Shown here one piece after another: positions 52,229 through 62,966 of a stretch of DNA of 64,000 nucleotides. Each line of letters starts with the position of its first letter. Position 1 is the stretch's first letter. The position numbers and the translations under genes were made by a program. A model generated the notes under the pieces. That model saw only the letters and a program-made list of their open reading frames with translations, was not told the DNA's origin and searched no databases. Origin of the DNA: Lachnospiraceae bacterium (lineage in GTDB: Bacteria > Bacillota > Clostridia > Lachnospirales > Lachnospiraceae); assembly GCA_029008875.1 (NCBI GenBank), contig JAQXJP010000012.1, forward strand, positions 44,837-108,836. Direction: 5' to 3'.

Positions 52229-53893
52229 ATGTTGCGGAACAAGCGAGATAGGGTAAAATTGAACAACCGCGGTTTTTCGCTGGTGGAACTGATTGTGGGC
52301 ATTGCCATTCTGGTGATTGTGTCAGGAGCAGCACTTGGATTTATGATGACGAGCACCAAGACCTACAAAAATGTCAGCGATGATGTTGATTTGCAGGAGG
52401 AGGCTCAGATTGTCATGAACCAGTTGGAGACAATGGTTCAGAATGCCGGCAAGGGCGTCAACTTCATGTATAAGGGAAAGACCATCACGGAAAATCCGGC
52501 GGATAGTGTGGATGTGGAAGGATTTTCATTCTCCGCTTCCGATATCGATACCTCGGCTGTGGATGTGGATTACAAAATCTTGTACGTATATAACCAGGAA
52601 AATCGGTATGTCATCACCTTTGATGTAAAAAACAATAAGTTGATGTATCGAGAGGAAGCGCGCTTAAAGGATGAATCCGGGACAAAATTTGTCAATAGCT
52701 TTGAGGATAAATCCGGCAGCGATGCGCTGATGTGTGAGTACTTGGAGGATTTTGATGTCACACTGACCTCAAATGATTCCAAGGTGGTGTTGAACATTTC
52801 CCTGACTATGGAGAAAGGAGTTAAGGCGCACAAGACGAATCAGAATTTCTTTCTGCGTAATTCCATTTTGTTGAATACCAATGTGGCTTCCATTTACCCG
52901 GATACGCCGGAGATTGAGACGACATATACCCGCATGGTTGTGAAGATGGGGGGAAAAGCTTATTATTCGAATACAGACAACACGTATGATGTTGTAATTA
53001 CGGATGCGGATCATTCGGTACCTTTTTATGTGACAATTGAAGGAAACGGGTATCCCTCCCAGGAATATATTGCGGAATTGACGGGAACGGGCGTTGATTC
53101 GAACAAGGAATGTGTGAAAGATAACAATACGTTGTATGTGTCGAAGGATTCAGAATCCAAGGTGTGTTATCTGACATGTACGTCGAAAGTGGAACCAACA
53201 CTACAGGTAAAGATTGCAATTAATATTCGTGTCATAAAGAAGTGCTATGTGGAAAAGATTCCCGGTACTTTTGACGAAAATCTCTTTTATTGTGGAAATA
53301 AAGTTGAATTGCAGAAAGAGGATTCCGTGGTTGCGTATGTGGATGGACTAAAAGGTCAGACGCAATTCAAGGGAACGCCGATTAAGTATACTTGGCATGC
53401 TACGTATGAGCGGGATGGAAAGACACAAGAGTGTGAAATTACAGGTGGTAATTTTCTGAATCTTCCATTTTTATATGACCAAGATATCAAGATATGGGCT
53501 ACTGCAGAAATTGGAAATTTAAAGATTGAGAGCGGAAATTCAGTAACGGTTCGCATCGGTTCTTATAATTTGGTGATTTATCAAAAGGATAGCGAAGGAA
53601 ATCAAGTCCGGGAAATGTATTATATTCCATATGTTCAGAACTGGTGGTATAAAAAACTAGACGGAACAAATTACTATTATTGGGTTATCTATCATTATGG
53701 TGGACAATGGGATCCGAATTATAATGAACCGTGGGATTCTCCCAATAGATTATTGCCTTGGTATGAATTACGTGTTTGTAAGAGCGAGGAAGACACATGG
53801 AGTGACAAAGTCTGGAGAAAGTATACTAAGGTTGATACGGGAAGTAAATATGACGTATGGTCCGATGATTGGGGCTGGAACGGAAGTCATTAA
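52229..53893 (+). CDS. large minor pilin (prepilin-type N-terminus), 554 residues
   Basis: Leader MLRNKRDRVKLNNRG followed by FSLVELIVGIAILVIVSGAA with Glu5. The first ~190 residues resemble a PilW/GspJ-type minor pilin; a further ~350 residues of strand-rich sequence end in a Tyr/Trp-rich part (QNWWYKKLDGTNYYYW, WSDDWGWNGSH). The 3' half of the gene is more A/T-rich than the pil genes upstream, which suggests a variable or acquired segment. GGAGGAGTTAG precedes ATG. Confidence 0.85.
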   Translation: MLRNKRDRVKLNNRGFSLVELIVGIAILVIVSGAALGFMMTSTKTYKNVSDDVDLQEEAQIVMNQLETMVQNAGKGVNFMYKGKTITENPADSVDVEGFSFSASDIDTSAVDVDYKILYVYNQENRYVITFDVKNNKLMYREEARLKDESGTKFVNSFEDKSGSDALMCEYLEDFDVTLTSNDSKVVLNISLTMEKGVKAHKTNQNFFLRNSILLNTNVASIYPDTPEIETTYTRMVVKMGGKAYYSNTDNTYDVVITDADHSVPFYVTIEGNGYPSQEYIAELTGTGVDSNKECVKDNNTLYVSKDSESKVCYLTCTSKVEPTLQVKIAINIRVIKKCYVEKIPGTFDENLFYCGNKVELQKEDSVVAYVDGLKGQTQFKGTPIKYTWHATYERDGKTQECEITGGNFLNLPFLYDQDIKIWATAEIGNLKIESGNSVTVRIGSYNLVIYQKDSEGNQVREMYYIPYVQNWWYKKLDGTNYYYWVIYHYGGQWDPNYNEPWDSPNRLLPWYELRVCKSEEDTWSDKVWRKYTKVDTGSKYDVWSDDWGWNGSH

Positions 53894-53913
53894 GTTTTTT
53901 GGATGGTAGAGAT

Positions 53914-56900
53914 ATGAGGAAGATGAAAAAACGTTTTTTACAGGGGACGGCCCTGTTTACAGCGCTACTTGTTTTGTTTACATCAGTATTGTATGATTGC
54001 TCACAAAGTGTTTATGCAAATGAATCCTTCAATGGAATAGGAAATATCGTAGCTGCACACAATTCCGAGGATCCATATACAATTTTGGAGATTGTTCCGG
54101 ATTTACATCTGGCAAAACTGGGATATTTACTTGAGAATCAAGCATGTATCTATGATGATGTTGCAGGAAAACTTCTAACATATGAGGAGGGGTTGGCCAA
54201 GTGTACCAGTCCATCTGCACGAGCAGATTATGTGACGCAACTGGAGAATGACCTTGCCACAATCATCCGGGATGAGAGTGAGAACGACAAGCTTCTTCCG
54301 ATTACGAAAAGCACATATGAAGAAAAGTATGTTGCGGCGGAGGGATTTCAGAAACTTATTTTAAATAATAATTTGAGCGAAGTGATTGCGGCTGGTAACG
54401 CTTCCCCGGTCATTGTAGAACAAAGAGAGGGCGGAGATTACAAATTTGACAGAATCATCGATGTGAATGACAGTCATTCCGGAAATTATGATGCAAATAT
54501 TCAGTATTATACACATAATGCCGTTGAGTCTGACTTGGATTTCTATTATGATATAAAGTTTTCGCCAAAAGATTTCTATGGGGCAATTGATGAAGGAGAA
54601 CGTGGAGCCGGATATTACGTGGAGTCCGGTACTTCTTCCTATTTAGGATCACAGGAAGCAATCAATGCGGTTACGGATAAGTATGTATACTATTGGGATT
54701 CCACACGCTCTGCGTATGTACCGGTATTAAAATCGAGTGCAAGTTTTGGTGATGGAAAAGAATATTTGACGATTCAGTTTGCATATAAAAATCGGGAATA
54801 TCTGGATGCGCATCCGGGTGTTATGTGCTATCAAGCGGAGGATATATCCTTTGATCACAACGGAAATCGCACATATGGAGCTGTTCTTGATGAGGAAAAT
54901 CCTTATGTTGCTAATGGCTCAGGAAACGGCGATTTTTATAGTTCCGGCGAGGGATACAGGTATGTAGGCGACGGAAACGGCGATTGCATTTTAAAAGAAC
55001 GAGAAGCCGGAAATGTTGAGCCTTTAGATGCTGAGATCTTTGTTGGATATATCTATTATAAAGGCGGTTTGACTAATAATAATTACTTGGAAAAGTACGT
55101 TTTTAATCAAAGTGGATTGTTAGATCAGGAGGTAAATAGTGATTTTGCTGTTAATGTTGTGACAATAACTCCTGGTCAATTGAGCCAGTATAGTTTGGAT
55201 GATGTGGACATGATCTACATTTCCGGATCCTCTGCGTTGTATTCTAGCACGCCCACGCCCTACAGCAGCGGCACAAATGATTTGACTGCGGAGCAGGCGA
55301 ATAGCATCTACGAAGAGGTTATTGGAAATCGATTCCTACCGGTGATTCTGGATTATTCTGTGTGGGGAGGAATTGAGCCTACCACAAATATCGGGAAACT
55401 GGCAAAATTGCTGTGTGCAGATGAGTTAAAAGAGGAGAACAAGACATTTAATGGAAATACTCTTGCTATCTCCGGCGAATGGAGTCCTTTTTTGGACGGT
55501 GATAGTGATAACCATTTTGTAAATTATAACGTCTACGTGGTTCCGGAGGACGTTGGATCAACTAATTTGTTGCGAGATTTCGTATATCCACCTCTGGTAC
55601 ATCAGCCAGATTCCACGAAAACTGCGGAATTCGCTCAAAATGCGGAAACTACGGGCTTTGGCACGGTTGCATCCATGATCAACATGGAGAATCTCTACCG
55701 TGAAACAGAGAATGCAGCCCTCGGCTCCAATGTCTACGGATACTTTGAATTGGTGATTAACCCTGCGATCAATATTGAGTACATTGCCAGCTATTCCGCG
55801 AAGCGTGAACAGTATGCCAACAATACGATTCGCGTTTTGGATATTGAACCTTGTAGTATTTCAACTACGTCCAAGAATGCAATCAAAGACAAGATTAAAG
55901 GATATTTTGGTGCGAGTGCATCCAATTATCAATTTGAGTTTACCCATATGACCAGTGCACAGCTCATCAGTAAGGTTGAGGATTTGTGCAATTATGACAT
56001 GATTTACATGGGGTTGTATACGGATACCATGAACAAAGATGATACGCCCCAGCACAGAACCGTATATAATGATTCTTCTATGAACGGTCTGGTGTACACG
56101 AACATCGGAGACAGGCAGTACAGTACGGTGGCTGCCGGTGCACTTGACAATGATTATACGACCCCGTCTAAAGACAGGGAGGATAATAACAAAATTAGTA
56201 TTTCAGCAGATGGAAATCATGACGTACGGTATTCCGGCAACGATTTGACAGAAGAAAAGCAAAAAGCATTGATTTCATTTGCCAAATCCGGATGTCCGAT
56301 TATTTTGGCGGATAATTTCATTTTCACGGATCCCGCAGGCAACACGCATGTGTATGATTTCGAGTACGATGCAAGTGGAACGGCTTTATCCGCAAATGGA
56401 AATGGGTACATTGATAATTGTTCCAGAATGTACGAGACCATTGATGAAATTAGGAAATATAATAATGTAATGACCGAGGGCTCTTTGTCGTCTTCTTCCC
56501 AGAAGGAGATTCTGTACAGCTTCATCAATCTGGGAAAACCGAGGCTTACCTTGAAAACAGCGCTCCCGGTCGATAAACAAAATTACGTTGCAACAAACGG
56601 GCGTAATGTGAGTATGGATTTAATATTGGCAAACTATGGTTCTGCGGATGCAAACGCCACGTTTGATTGTATCGTATACATTGACTTTAATTCCGACGGT
56701 CGTTTTTCCGATACCATGGAGAGACTGGGGCCGAACGATTATGGCATCTTCTTAAATGGAATACAACAGGAAGTGAAATCCCGCAAGAACAGTGAGGGGG
56801 AAGTGGAGTATTATTATGAGCTTTCACCGAACAAGTCCGGGGAAAAGTATACTTTGACATTCAATGTTTCCAGCGATTATTACGGCATTATTCCGGTGAA

Positions 56901-58977
56901 GGTGAAGGTTACCCAGAGTAGCAATCCATACCGTTATGACTCCAAACAGACATATTTCTATCGAAGTAATACCACCGGAACCAAGGAAAAAATCAAGGTA
57001 TTGCAGATACTGTCAACCAGTGGCAATTACGGGGCGTCTGCAATTTCCGACGGGACCAACCCCTTTGATATGGATATTACAGCTATCAATGATGACCCGG
57101 CTCAGGGGAATGAAGTGGATCCGTACAAGTACCTAAATACGGGGAAATATCCCGTAGATAAAAATACGCTGACAAAAAAGAAGGCATCCGATGTTAATAC
57201 CACTAGATTCATTGATTTTGAGGATTCAAAATTCTATGAATTGTTACACAGTTCCAGTGACATGAACGACTTTGAGATTGATGTGGATTCTATTACCGGT
57301 GATCATTTTTGCCAGTATGTGGTACAGGGCTATCCGAATGCAGACCAAACGGCTGCGGATCCGAACAACAAACTGAATCTGGATGATTATGACATGCTGA
57401 TTCTGGGATTCGGGGATTGCTGGACCTTCTACCCCGAGAGCAAGACCTTACAGCAACAGGCCTATGCAAAAATCAGTGAATTCATTAAATCCGGAAAGAG
57501 TGTATTGTTTACTCATGATACCACTTCATTTGGTTCCGACGCGAATAATCGACTGGTGAATTATTTTACCTCAGGTGGAACCACTAAGGATTGGGCATAT
57601 TACTTAAATCCTCTCATGTGTCCGGATGTAGGGTTGGACCGATATGGAATTTACAGCAGCAACATTCTGCAAGCCGGGGTGGACGGAATAACCAAGAATA
57701 GCACCGACATGGTTACCATCGCAGATTATGACAGCTTGAAGAAAGCATTGGCCAGCGGAGAAATTCCAAGCGACAAAGTCGTAAACGGACAGATTTCCGA
57801 GGGTAATTTGTATGATTTGATTATCCAGCAGGCGCAAGCCACCCAGTCGGATATCGCATATGAACCAAACAGCAATAAGCAGGTGTTGACCAGAGAGGTG
57901 CAGGGACGTTCCAGCTTTAACTCCAACCGATATCGAGCGTCGTATGATTACGCCAGCTCTTTGCGTATGGATGTAAATGGAACACCTGGGGATAAACAAA
58001 TTGCAACCGGTTTCCATTCCACAAATTATGCGGAATTGTTAAATGTGGGGCAGATATTGATTTATCCGTACAATTTGTTGAGTGAAATGAAGGATAAAAT
58101 CGGCTCAACAGTAGTTTCCGATGGGCTTTTTCTTCCGATTTCGAAAACCCATGCTCAATATTATCAGATTGATATGAACAATGATGATGACGAGGATGGG
58201 GAAAGTGATATTACGGTTTGGCTTACTTTGACCGGTGAGGATTCTTATTATGGCGCAAGAAATGATGCGCGAAACAACTACTATATCTATACCATGGGGA
58301 ATGTTACCTATTCCGGTGTGGGGCATTCGAATATAAACTATGATGGTAACGATGCGGAGATTAAGCTGTACATCAACACTATGATTACCGCTTACCGTGC
58401 AGGTATCCACGCGCCGGATATCACCATCAAGCAGGATTCCGGTATGAATGCTGCAACGCTGAATACTCTGTATGTAGGTATGGATACTCTGTTGAATGAT
58501 GATGGTAGAATCGGAACGGAAACCGCAATCGATGGAGTGGACGGATCTTACGAAAAGGTATATTTCTCTGTAAATGATACCAATATGGTGCGAGGCGGAA
58601 GCAAGACCATAGAGTTGGCTTACTACTTGGCATACAATTCCTATGAGATGATTCCGGAGAATTTGCGGTCGAGCGCCAAGAATCTTGGTACCGCAGAGAA
58701 TCCCGATTGGGTGGTGCCCTATGATTTCCGAACGTACCTGAAGGATGGAGTGACTTTGAACAACAGTGCTTCGGATGAGAAATTTGTTGTGAGTGGAGCA
58801 ACCTACTGTATTCACGTGCCTTATTCCCTGGTGGAAGCTACCAATGATTACAGTGCGATTGTGCGTGTAGGTGCCACTACCAGACTTTATCCGAAGGGTT
58901 CAACCACAGCCAGTGCAGAGTACACCGGATACAAGGATTTCCATATCCAGCGAGTAAGTTTGTTTGATTTGGATTAA
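53914..58977 (+). CDS. very large secreted protein of the pilus operon (DUF5057-like)
   Basis: A protein of about 1,688 residues, last in the pilus run and starting about 20 bases after the previous stop. The N-terminus is a signal peptide (FLQGTALFTALLVLFTSVLY, then SVYANESF). The start of the mature part (NSEDPYTILEIVPDLHLAKLGY) resembles DUF5057 proteins of Clostridia, recalled from memory and unchecked. Near residue 925 lies DFNSDGRFSD, like a calcium-binding loop, and an acidic NNDDDEDGESD occurs near 1420. No LPXTG sorting signal or C-terminal membrane helix is present. The ribosome binding site is weak. A role as pilus-borne adhesin or secreted cargo, like PilY1 in Gram-negatives, is a guess from context. 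Confidence 0.85.
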   Translation: MRKMKKRFLQGTALFTALLVLFTSVLYDCSQSVYANESFNGIGNIVAAHNSEDPYTILEIVPDLHLAKLGYLLENQACIYDDVAGKLLTYEEGLAKCTSPSARADYVTQLENDLATIIRDESENDKLLPITKSTYEEKYVAAEGFQKLILNNNLSEVIAAGNASPVIVEQREGGDYKFDRIIDVNDSHSGNYDANIQYYTHNAVESDLDFYYDIKFSPKDFYGAIDEGERGAGYYVESGTSSYLGSQEAINAVTDKYVYYWDSTRSAYVPVLKSSASFGDGKEYLTIQFAYKNREYLDAHPGVMCYQAEDISFDHNGNRTYGAVLDEENPYVANGSGNGDFYSSGEGYRYVGDGNGDCILKEREAGNVEPLDAEIFVGYIYYKGGLTNNNYLEKYVFNQSGLLDQEVNSDFAVNVVTITPGQLSQYSLDDVDMIYISGSSALYSSTPTPYSSGTNDLTAEQANSIYEEVIGNRFLPVILDYSVWGGIEPTTNIGKLAKLLCADELKEENKTFNGNTLAISGEWSPFLDGDSDNHFVNYNVYVVPEDVGSTNLLRDFVYPPLVHQPDSTKTAEFAQNAETTGFGTVASMINMENLYRETENAALGSNVYGYFELVINPAINIEYIASYSAKREQYANNTIRVLDIEPCSISTTSKNAIKDKIKGYFGASASNYQFEFTHMTSAQLISKVEDLCNYDMIYMGLYTDTMNKDDTPQHRTVYNDSSMNGLVYTNIGDRQYSTVAAGALDNDYTTPSKDREDNNKISISADGNHDVRYSGNDLTEEKQKALISFAKSGCPIILADNFIFTDPAGNTHVYDFEYDASGTALSANGNGYIDNCSRMYETIDEIRKYNNVMTEGSLSSSSQKEILYSFINLGKPRLTLKTALPVDKQNYVATNGRNVSMDLILANYGSADANATFDCIVYIDFNSDGRFSDTMERLGPNDYGIFLNGIQQEVKSRKNSEGEVEYYYELSPNKSGEKYTLTFNVSSDYYGIIPVKVKVTQSSNPYRYDSKQTYFYRSNTTGTKEKIKVLQILSTSGNYGASAISDGTNPFDMDITAINDDPAQGNEVDPYKYLNTGKYPVDKNTLTKKKASDVNTTRFIDFEDSKFYELLHSSSDMNDFEIDVDSITGDHFCQYVVQGYPNADQTAADPNNKLNLDDYDMLILGFGDCWTFYPESKTLQQQAYAKISEFIKSGKSVLFTHDTTSFGSDANNRLVNYFTSGGTTKDWAYYLNPLMCPDVGLDRYGIYSSNILQAGVDGITKNSTDMVTIADYDSLKKALASGEIPSDKVVNGQISEGNLYDLIIQQAQATQSDIAYEPNSNKQVLTREVQGRSSFNSNRYRASYDYASSLRMDVNGTPGDKQIATGFHSTNYAELLNVGQILIYPYNLLSEMKDKIGSTVVSDGLFLPISKTHAQYYQIDMNNDDDEDGESDITVWLTLTGEDSYYGARNDARNNYYIYTMGNVTYSGVGHSNINYDGNDAEIKLYINTMITAYRAGIHAPDITIKQDSGMNAATLNTLYVGMDTLLNDDGRIGTETAIDGVDGSYEKVYFSVNDTNMVRGGSKTIELAYYLAYNSYEMIPENLRSSAKNLGTAENPDWVVPYDFRTYLKDGVTLNNSASDEKFVVSGATYCIHVPYSLVEATNDYSAIVRVGATTRLYPKGSTTASAEYTGYKDFHIQRVSLFDLD

Positions 58978-59077
58978 CATAACCTTAACAATTCATTCCA
59001 CCCCTTGCTTTTTGATACGATGTCTGTTAGTGTGAGTCTATCAACAAAATTAAGTCTTACAAATGGAGGAATGAAAT

Positions 59078-59491
59078 ATGTTTTGTAAAAATTGTGGTGC
59101 ACCTTTCGCGTCAGACGAAGCAGTAATGTGCGTAAATTGCGGATGCCAGAAGGGAACAGGATATAACTTCTGCCAGAATTGCGGTAAGCCAACCCCTCAG
59201 AACAGCGTTGTTTGTTTGAACTGTGGTGTTGCTCTCGGCGGACAGGCGGTTGCAGCTCCGGATGCAAAGTCCAAGCTTTGTGCAGGACTTCTTGGAATTT
59301 TCCTTGGATGCTTCGGTGTTCACAACTTCTACCTTGGATATACAGGAAAGGCTGTTGCTCAGTTGTTGATCACTTTGATTTCCTGCTTTATCCTTTCACC
59401 GGTTTCCGCTGTATGGGGATTGGTTGAAGGTATCATGCTTCTTACCGGCAGCATTCACACAGACGGCAAGGGTAACGAGCTGAAAGAGTAA
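59078..59491 (+). CDS. TM2 domain protein with double zinc ribbon
   Basis: Membrane protein of 137 residues. Four CxxC pairs (CKNCGAP, CVNCGCQK, CQNCGKP, CLNCGVAL) form two zinc ribbons, followed by a TM2 domain of two helices with the usual GIFLGCFGVHNFYLGY turn. TM2 proteins are common and of unknown role. ATGGAGGAATGAAAT precedes ATG. A strong terminator follows, so the gene stands alone after the pilus operon. Confidence 0.92.
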   Translation: MFCKNCGAPFASDEAVMCVNCGCQKGTGYNFCQNCGKPTPQNSVVCLNCGVALGGQAVAAPDAKSKLCAGLLGIFLGCFGVHNFYLGYTGKAVAQLLITLISCFILSPVSAVWGLVEGIMLLTGSIHTDGKGNELKE

Positions 59492-59521
59492 TACGTGATT
59501 GAGCATTTTTTTATGAGAAAT

Positions 59522-59551
59522 CGTCGGGGCCATTGAGCCCCGGCGTTTTTT
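59522..59551 (+). terminator. terminator of the TM2 gene
   Basis: CGTCGGGGC / GCCCCGGCG, nine pairs with one G-T, loop CATTGA, followed by six T. Confidence 0.93.
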
Positions 59552-59611
59552 GCTCTTAAATTTTAGTCATTTATGATTTACTCATTTGTACTTGACTAAT
59601 TTTAAAATGAG

Positions 59612-59651
59612 TAGTTTTGACAAGGCATAACTCCAAGTTATGACAAAACTA
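59612..59651 (+). promoter_or_regulatory. inverted repeat upstream of the ilv promoter
   Basis: TAGTTTTG (59612-59619) pairs with CAAAACTA (59644-59651), and inside it CATAACT pairs with AGTTATG around CCA. It lies just before the promoter, so it would be double-stranded DNA operator rather than leader RNA. Confidence 0.45.
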
Positions 59652-59663
59652 AAATTTTATAAT

Positions 59664-59692
59664 TTGACGAATTAGGAAGATAGTGTTATGAT
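59664..59692 (+). promoter_or_regulatory. promoter of ilvN-ilvC
   Basis: TTGACG (59664-59669), 17 bases, TATGAT (59687-59692). The leader to ilvN would be about 40 nt, too short for a T-box. Confidence 0.75.
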
Positions 59693-59738
59693 TTCCAATG
59701 TGTGAGTGAGATTATTTCAGAAAGAAGTAGGTTTTTGC

Positions 59739-60242
59739 ATGGAAAGATTAGTACTGTCTCTTTTGGTTGAGAATAACCCGGGCGTTACCAGCCGTATTTC
59801 CGGCCTTTTCAGCCGCCGTGGCTTTAACATCGATAGTTTTTCTTCCGGTGTGACTGCGGATTCCAATTTCGAGCGCATCACCATTGTTGCAAGCGGGGAT
59901 GAACAGATTTTGGAGCAGATTGAGAAGCAGTTGAGCAAGCTGGAGGATGTGAGGGATATCAAGAAGCTGGAGCACGGCAGCTCCGTGAAGAGGGAGCTTA
60001 TGCTGGTGAAGCTTCGCATTGTGGAGAGCAAACGTCAGGACATGAAGACGGTAGCAGAGATTTTCCATGGCAAGATTGTGGATGTTACGCAGGATTCCAT
60101 GATTATCGAGTTGACGGGAAGCCAGGACAAGTTGAACAACTTCTTGGAGCTGGTGGAAGGGGACGGATACGAGATCTTGGAGCTTGCCCGCACAGGACTT
60201 ACCGGTCTGACACGCGGATCTGCGGATGTTGTATATTTATAA
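59739..60242 (+). CDS. ilvN: acetolactate synthase small (regulatory) subunit
   Basis: Regulatory subunit of acetohydroxyacid synthase, 167 residues, which gives the enzyme valine feedback control. The N-terminal ACT domain (LVLSLLVENNPGVTSRISGLF and GFNIDSFS) and the C-terminal domain (MLVKLRIVESKRQDM, DGYEILELARTGLTGLTRG) are complete. The large catalytic subunit gene is not adjacent; it must be elsewhere. ATG 59739 has AGTAGG seven bases upstream; an earlier in-frame start at 59706 lies near the promoter. IlvC follows after 30 bases. Confidence 0.93.
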   Translation: MERLVLSLLVENNPGVTSRISGLFSRRGFNIDSFSSGVTADSNFERITIVASGDEQILEQIEKQLSKLEDVRDIKKLEHGSSVKRELMLVKLRIVESKRQDMKTVAEIFHGKIVDVTQDSMIIELTGSQDKLNNFLELVEGDGYEILELARTGLTGLTRGSADVVYL

Positions 60243-60272
60243 TTTTGATCACTATTTTAGGAGGACAAATAA

Positions 60273-61298
<1,026 letters not shown>

Positions 61299-61345
61299 TT
61301 TTCTTTGCTTTTATAGTTGAGAAAAAGGTCGAAAATGGCCGATTT

Positions 61346-61382
61346 AGAGGGCTCTGTGCTGTTGCACAGGGCCTCTTTTTTT
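61346..61382 (+). terminator. terminator of ilvC
   Basis: AGAGG..CTGTGC / GCACAG..CCTCT with a TGTT loop and a one-base bulge, followed by eight T. Confidence 0.9.
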
Positions 61383-61416
61383 GGTAAAATTATGGTAAAA
61401 TTGAGGAGGAGTACCC

Positions 61417-62172
61417 ATGGTTTGTAAGGATTGCGGAGCAGAATTTACGGAGGGACAGAAACAGTGCCCTTTTTGCGGCGCACACAATTTCGCGGAGAAT
61501 TATAAGGAACACAAAGAGACAGTGGATGGCTACCGGCGGAAAGAATATCTCTGGAAATCCCTTCCCGAGAAGCTGGCGAGAAAGGGCGTTTTCCTTGCAG
61601 CGTGTGTGATTGTCGGAATACTGGTTCTTGGACTCCTTGGAGTGGGAATTGCCCATGTGGTGGGGAAACTTAAAGCGGATGCGGATTACAAGCAGGTTTT
61701 GGCGGATGCGGACAGACTGGAAGAACTCTATCAGCAGGGAGATTACCCGGCGGTGGCAGATGCCTATGAGAAGCTGGATGACCGCTATGATGTCCGCCTC
61801 AAGAAATACAATCTGGTGTATACCCTGGATATGTATTATGGATTTGCTACCCAGGATTTTGAAGGCTCCCTACAGCATGTGAGAGACTACCAGGATCCTC
61901 TGTACCTCCATAGCCAGCAGTATTGGTTTCGAATCCTGCAGGAGTGTGATTCCTGCGAGGAACTGGGCTATCGGTTTGATGAGGAGGATTTGGTTGCCTA
62001 CTATCGGGCGGAAGCGGACCATTATCTCAAGGAGGAGCTGCACCTATCCGATGAGGATGTGGCTCTATGGTCCGAGAAATATGCGGAAGTGGATTCCCCG
62101 GAGAAGAGGGAAGTGTTTGAAGAAGAGATGGCGCAGTATATGGTGGACGTGTATTTGGAGTCTTTGCAGTAG
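61417..62172 (+). CDS. zinc-ribbon membrane protein, paralogue A
   Basis: Unknown function. The 251-residue product has an N-terminal zinc ribbon (CKDCGAEF, CPFCGAHN), one transmembrane helix (VFLAACVIVGILVLGLLGVGI near residue 60), and an acidic, Tyr-rich helical domain of about 165 residues (YWFRILQECDSCEELGY) outside. The first of four consecutive membrane-protein genes. AGGAGGAGTACCC precedes ATG. Its neighbour at 62193 has the same plan. Confidence 0.85.
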   Translation: MVCKDCGAEFTEGQKQCPFCGAHNFAENYKEHKETVDGYRRKEYLWKSLPEKLARKGVFLAACVIVGILVLGLLGVGIAHVVGKLKADADYKQVLADADRLEELYQQGDYPAVADAYEKLDDRYDVRLKKYNLVYTLDMYYGFATQDFEGSLQHVRDYQDPLYLHSQQYWFRILQECDSCEELGYRFDEEDLVAYYRAEADHYLKEELHLSDEDVALWSEKYAEVDSPEKREVFEEEMAQYMVDVYLESLQ

Positions 62173-62192
62173 ATAAAGGATGAGTTATAGGG

Positions 62193-62966
62193 ATGAAGTG
62201 TGAGAATTGTGGCGCTGATTTTTCGGCGAAGGAGTTGCAATGTCCTTTTTGCGGGACCGTGAATCCCACCGGGGTGAAGTGGACCGAGGAGGAGACACAG
62301 GCAAAGAGTCGTGTGGAGCACACCAGAAAAATGGTGATTCGTTCTGCTCCCTTATATGTGGCTAATCGAGTGGTGAACCGGATACTGGCAGTATTTCTGG
62401 TGCTTGCGATTTTGCTTTTTGCAGGGACCTTCGTGGCCTTCTGGATGGAGGAGAAGGTGATGGAGCACAGACAATCCACCATTGTATTTTCGGAAGCCAA
62501 AGCGCTGCGTGAGGCCGAGGATTATCAGGGACTGAAGGAGTATCTGGATGCCCATGATGCGGATGGTTCCAACGGAAGCCCCTACGCGGTGTTTTACGAG
62601 GCGGTTTACCTGCACGAGGAAATTGATGAATTCATGGCGGAATGGATGCGGTATTCCCAGTACGATCAAGCCTATTTTGAGGAATATTGGGAGTATGGAG
62701 CGGCGGAGAATATGTTGGAGAAATGTGCCCAAATCCTACAGGGGGATTACTACCGTTACCGTGCGGACTATGAGGAAAACGCGGAATTGATGGAGGAACT
62801 GCAGCATCTGTGCAAGCTGTTTTTGGTGAGTGAGTTTGGCTACGACGAGACGGATATTCAGCGCCTGACGGAGACTGCCACCTATGAGGACGCATTTGCG
62901 GATATTGTGCGTGAGGCCTACGAGCGGAAAGGATGGGAATATGGAAAATCAGATGGACAGGAATGA
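62193..62966 (+). CDS. zinc-ribbon membrane protein, paralogue B
   Basis: Same plan as the gene before it: zinc ribbon (CENCGADF, CPFCGTVN), basic linker, transmembrane helix (VFLVLAILLFAGTFVAFW near residue 75), then an acidic helical outer domain rich in Tyr and Glu (FYEAVYLHEEIDEF, YFEEYWEYGAAE). 257 residues. The two probably arose by duplication, though they share little outside the ribbon. It overlaps the next gene by 26 bases. Confidence 0.85.
   Translation: MKCENCGADFSAKELQCPFCGTVNPTGVKWTEEETQAKSRVEHTRKMVIRSAPLYVANRVVNRILAVFLVLAILLFAGTFVAFWMEEKVMEHRQSTIVFSEAKALREAEDYQGLKEYLDAHDADGSNGSPYAVFYEAVYLHEEIDEFMAEWMRYSQYDQAYFEEYWEYGAAENMLEKCAQILQGDYYRYRADYEENAELMEELQHLCKLFLVSEFGYDETDIQRLTETATYEDAFADIVREAYERKGWEYGKSDGQE

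Noticed and set aside
59552..59738. T-box leader before ilvN
   Set aside because: The promoter lies only about 40 bases upstream of the start and no T-box sequence or specifier stem was seen.
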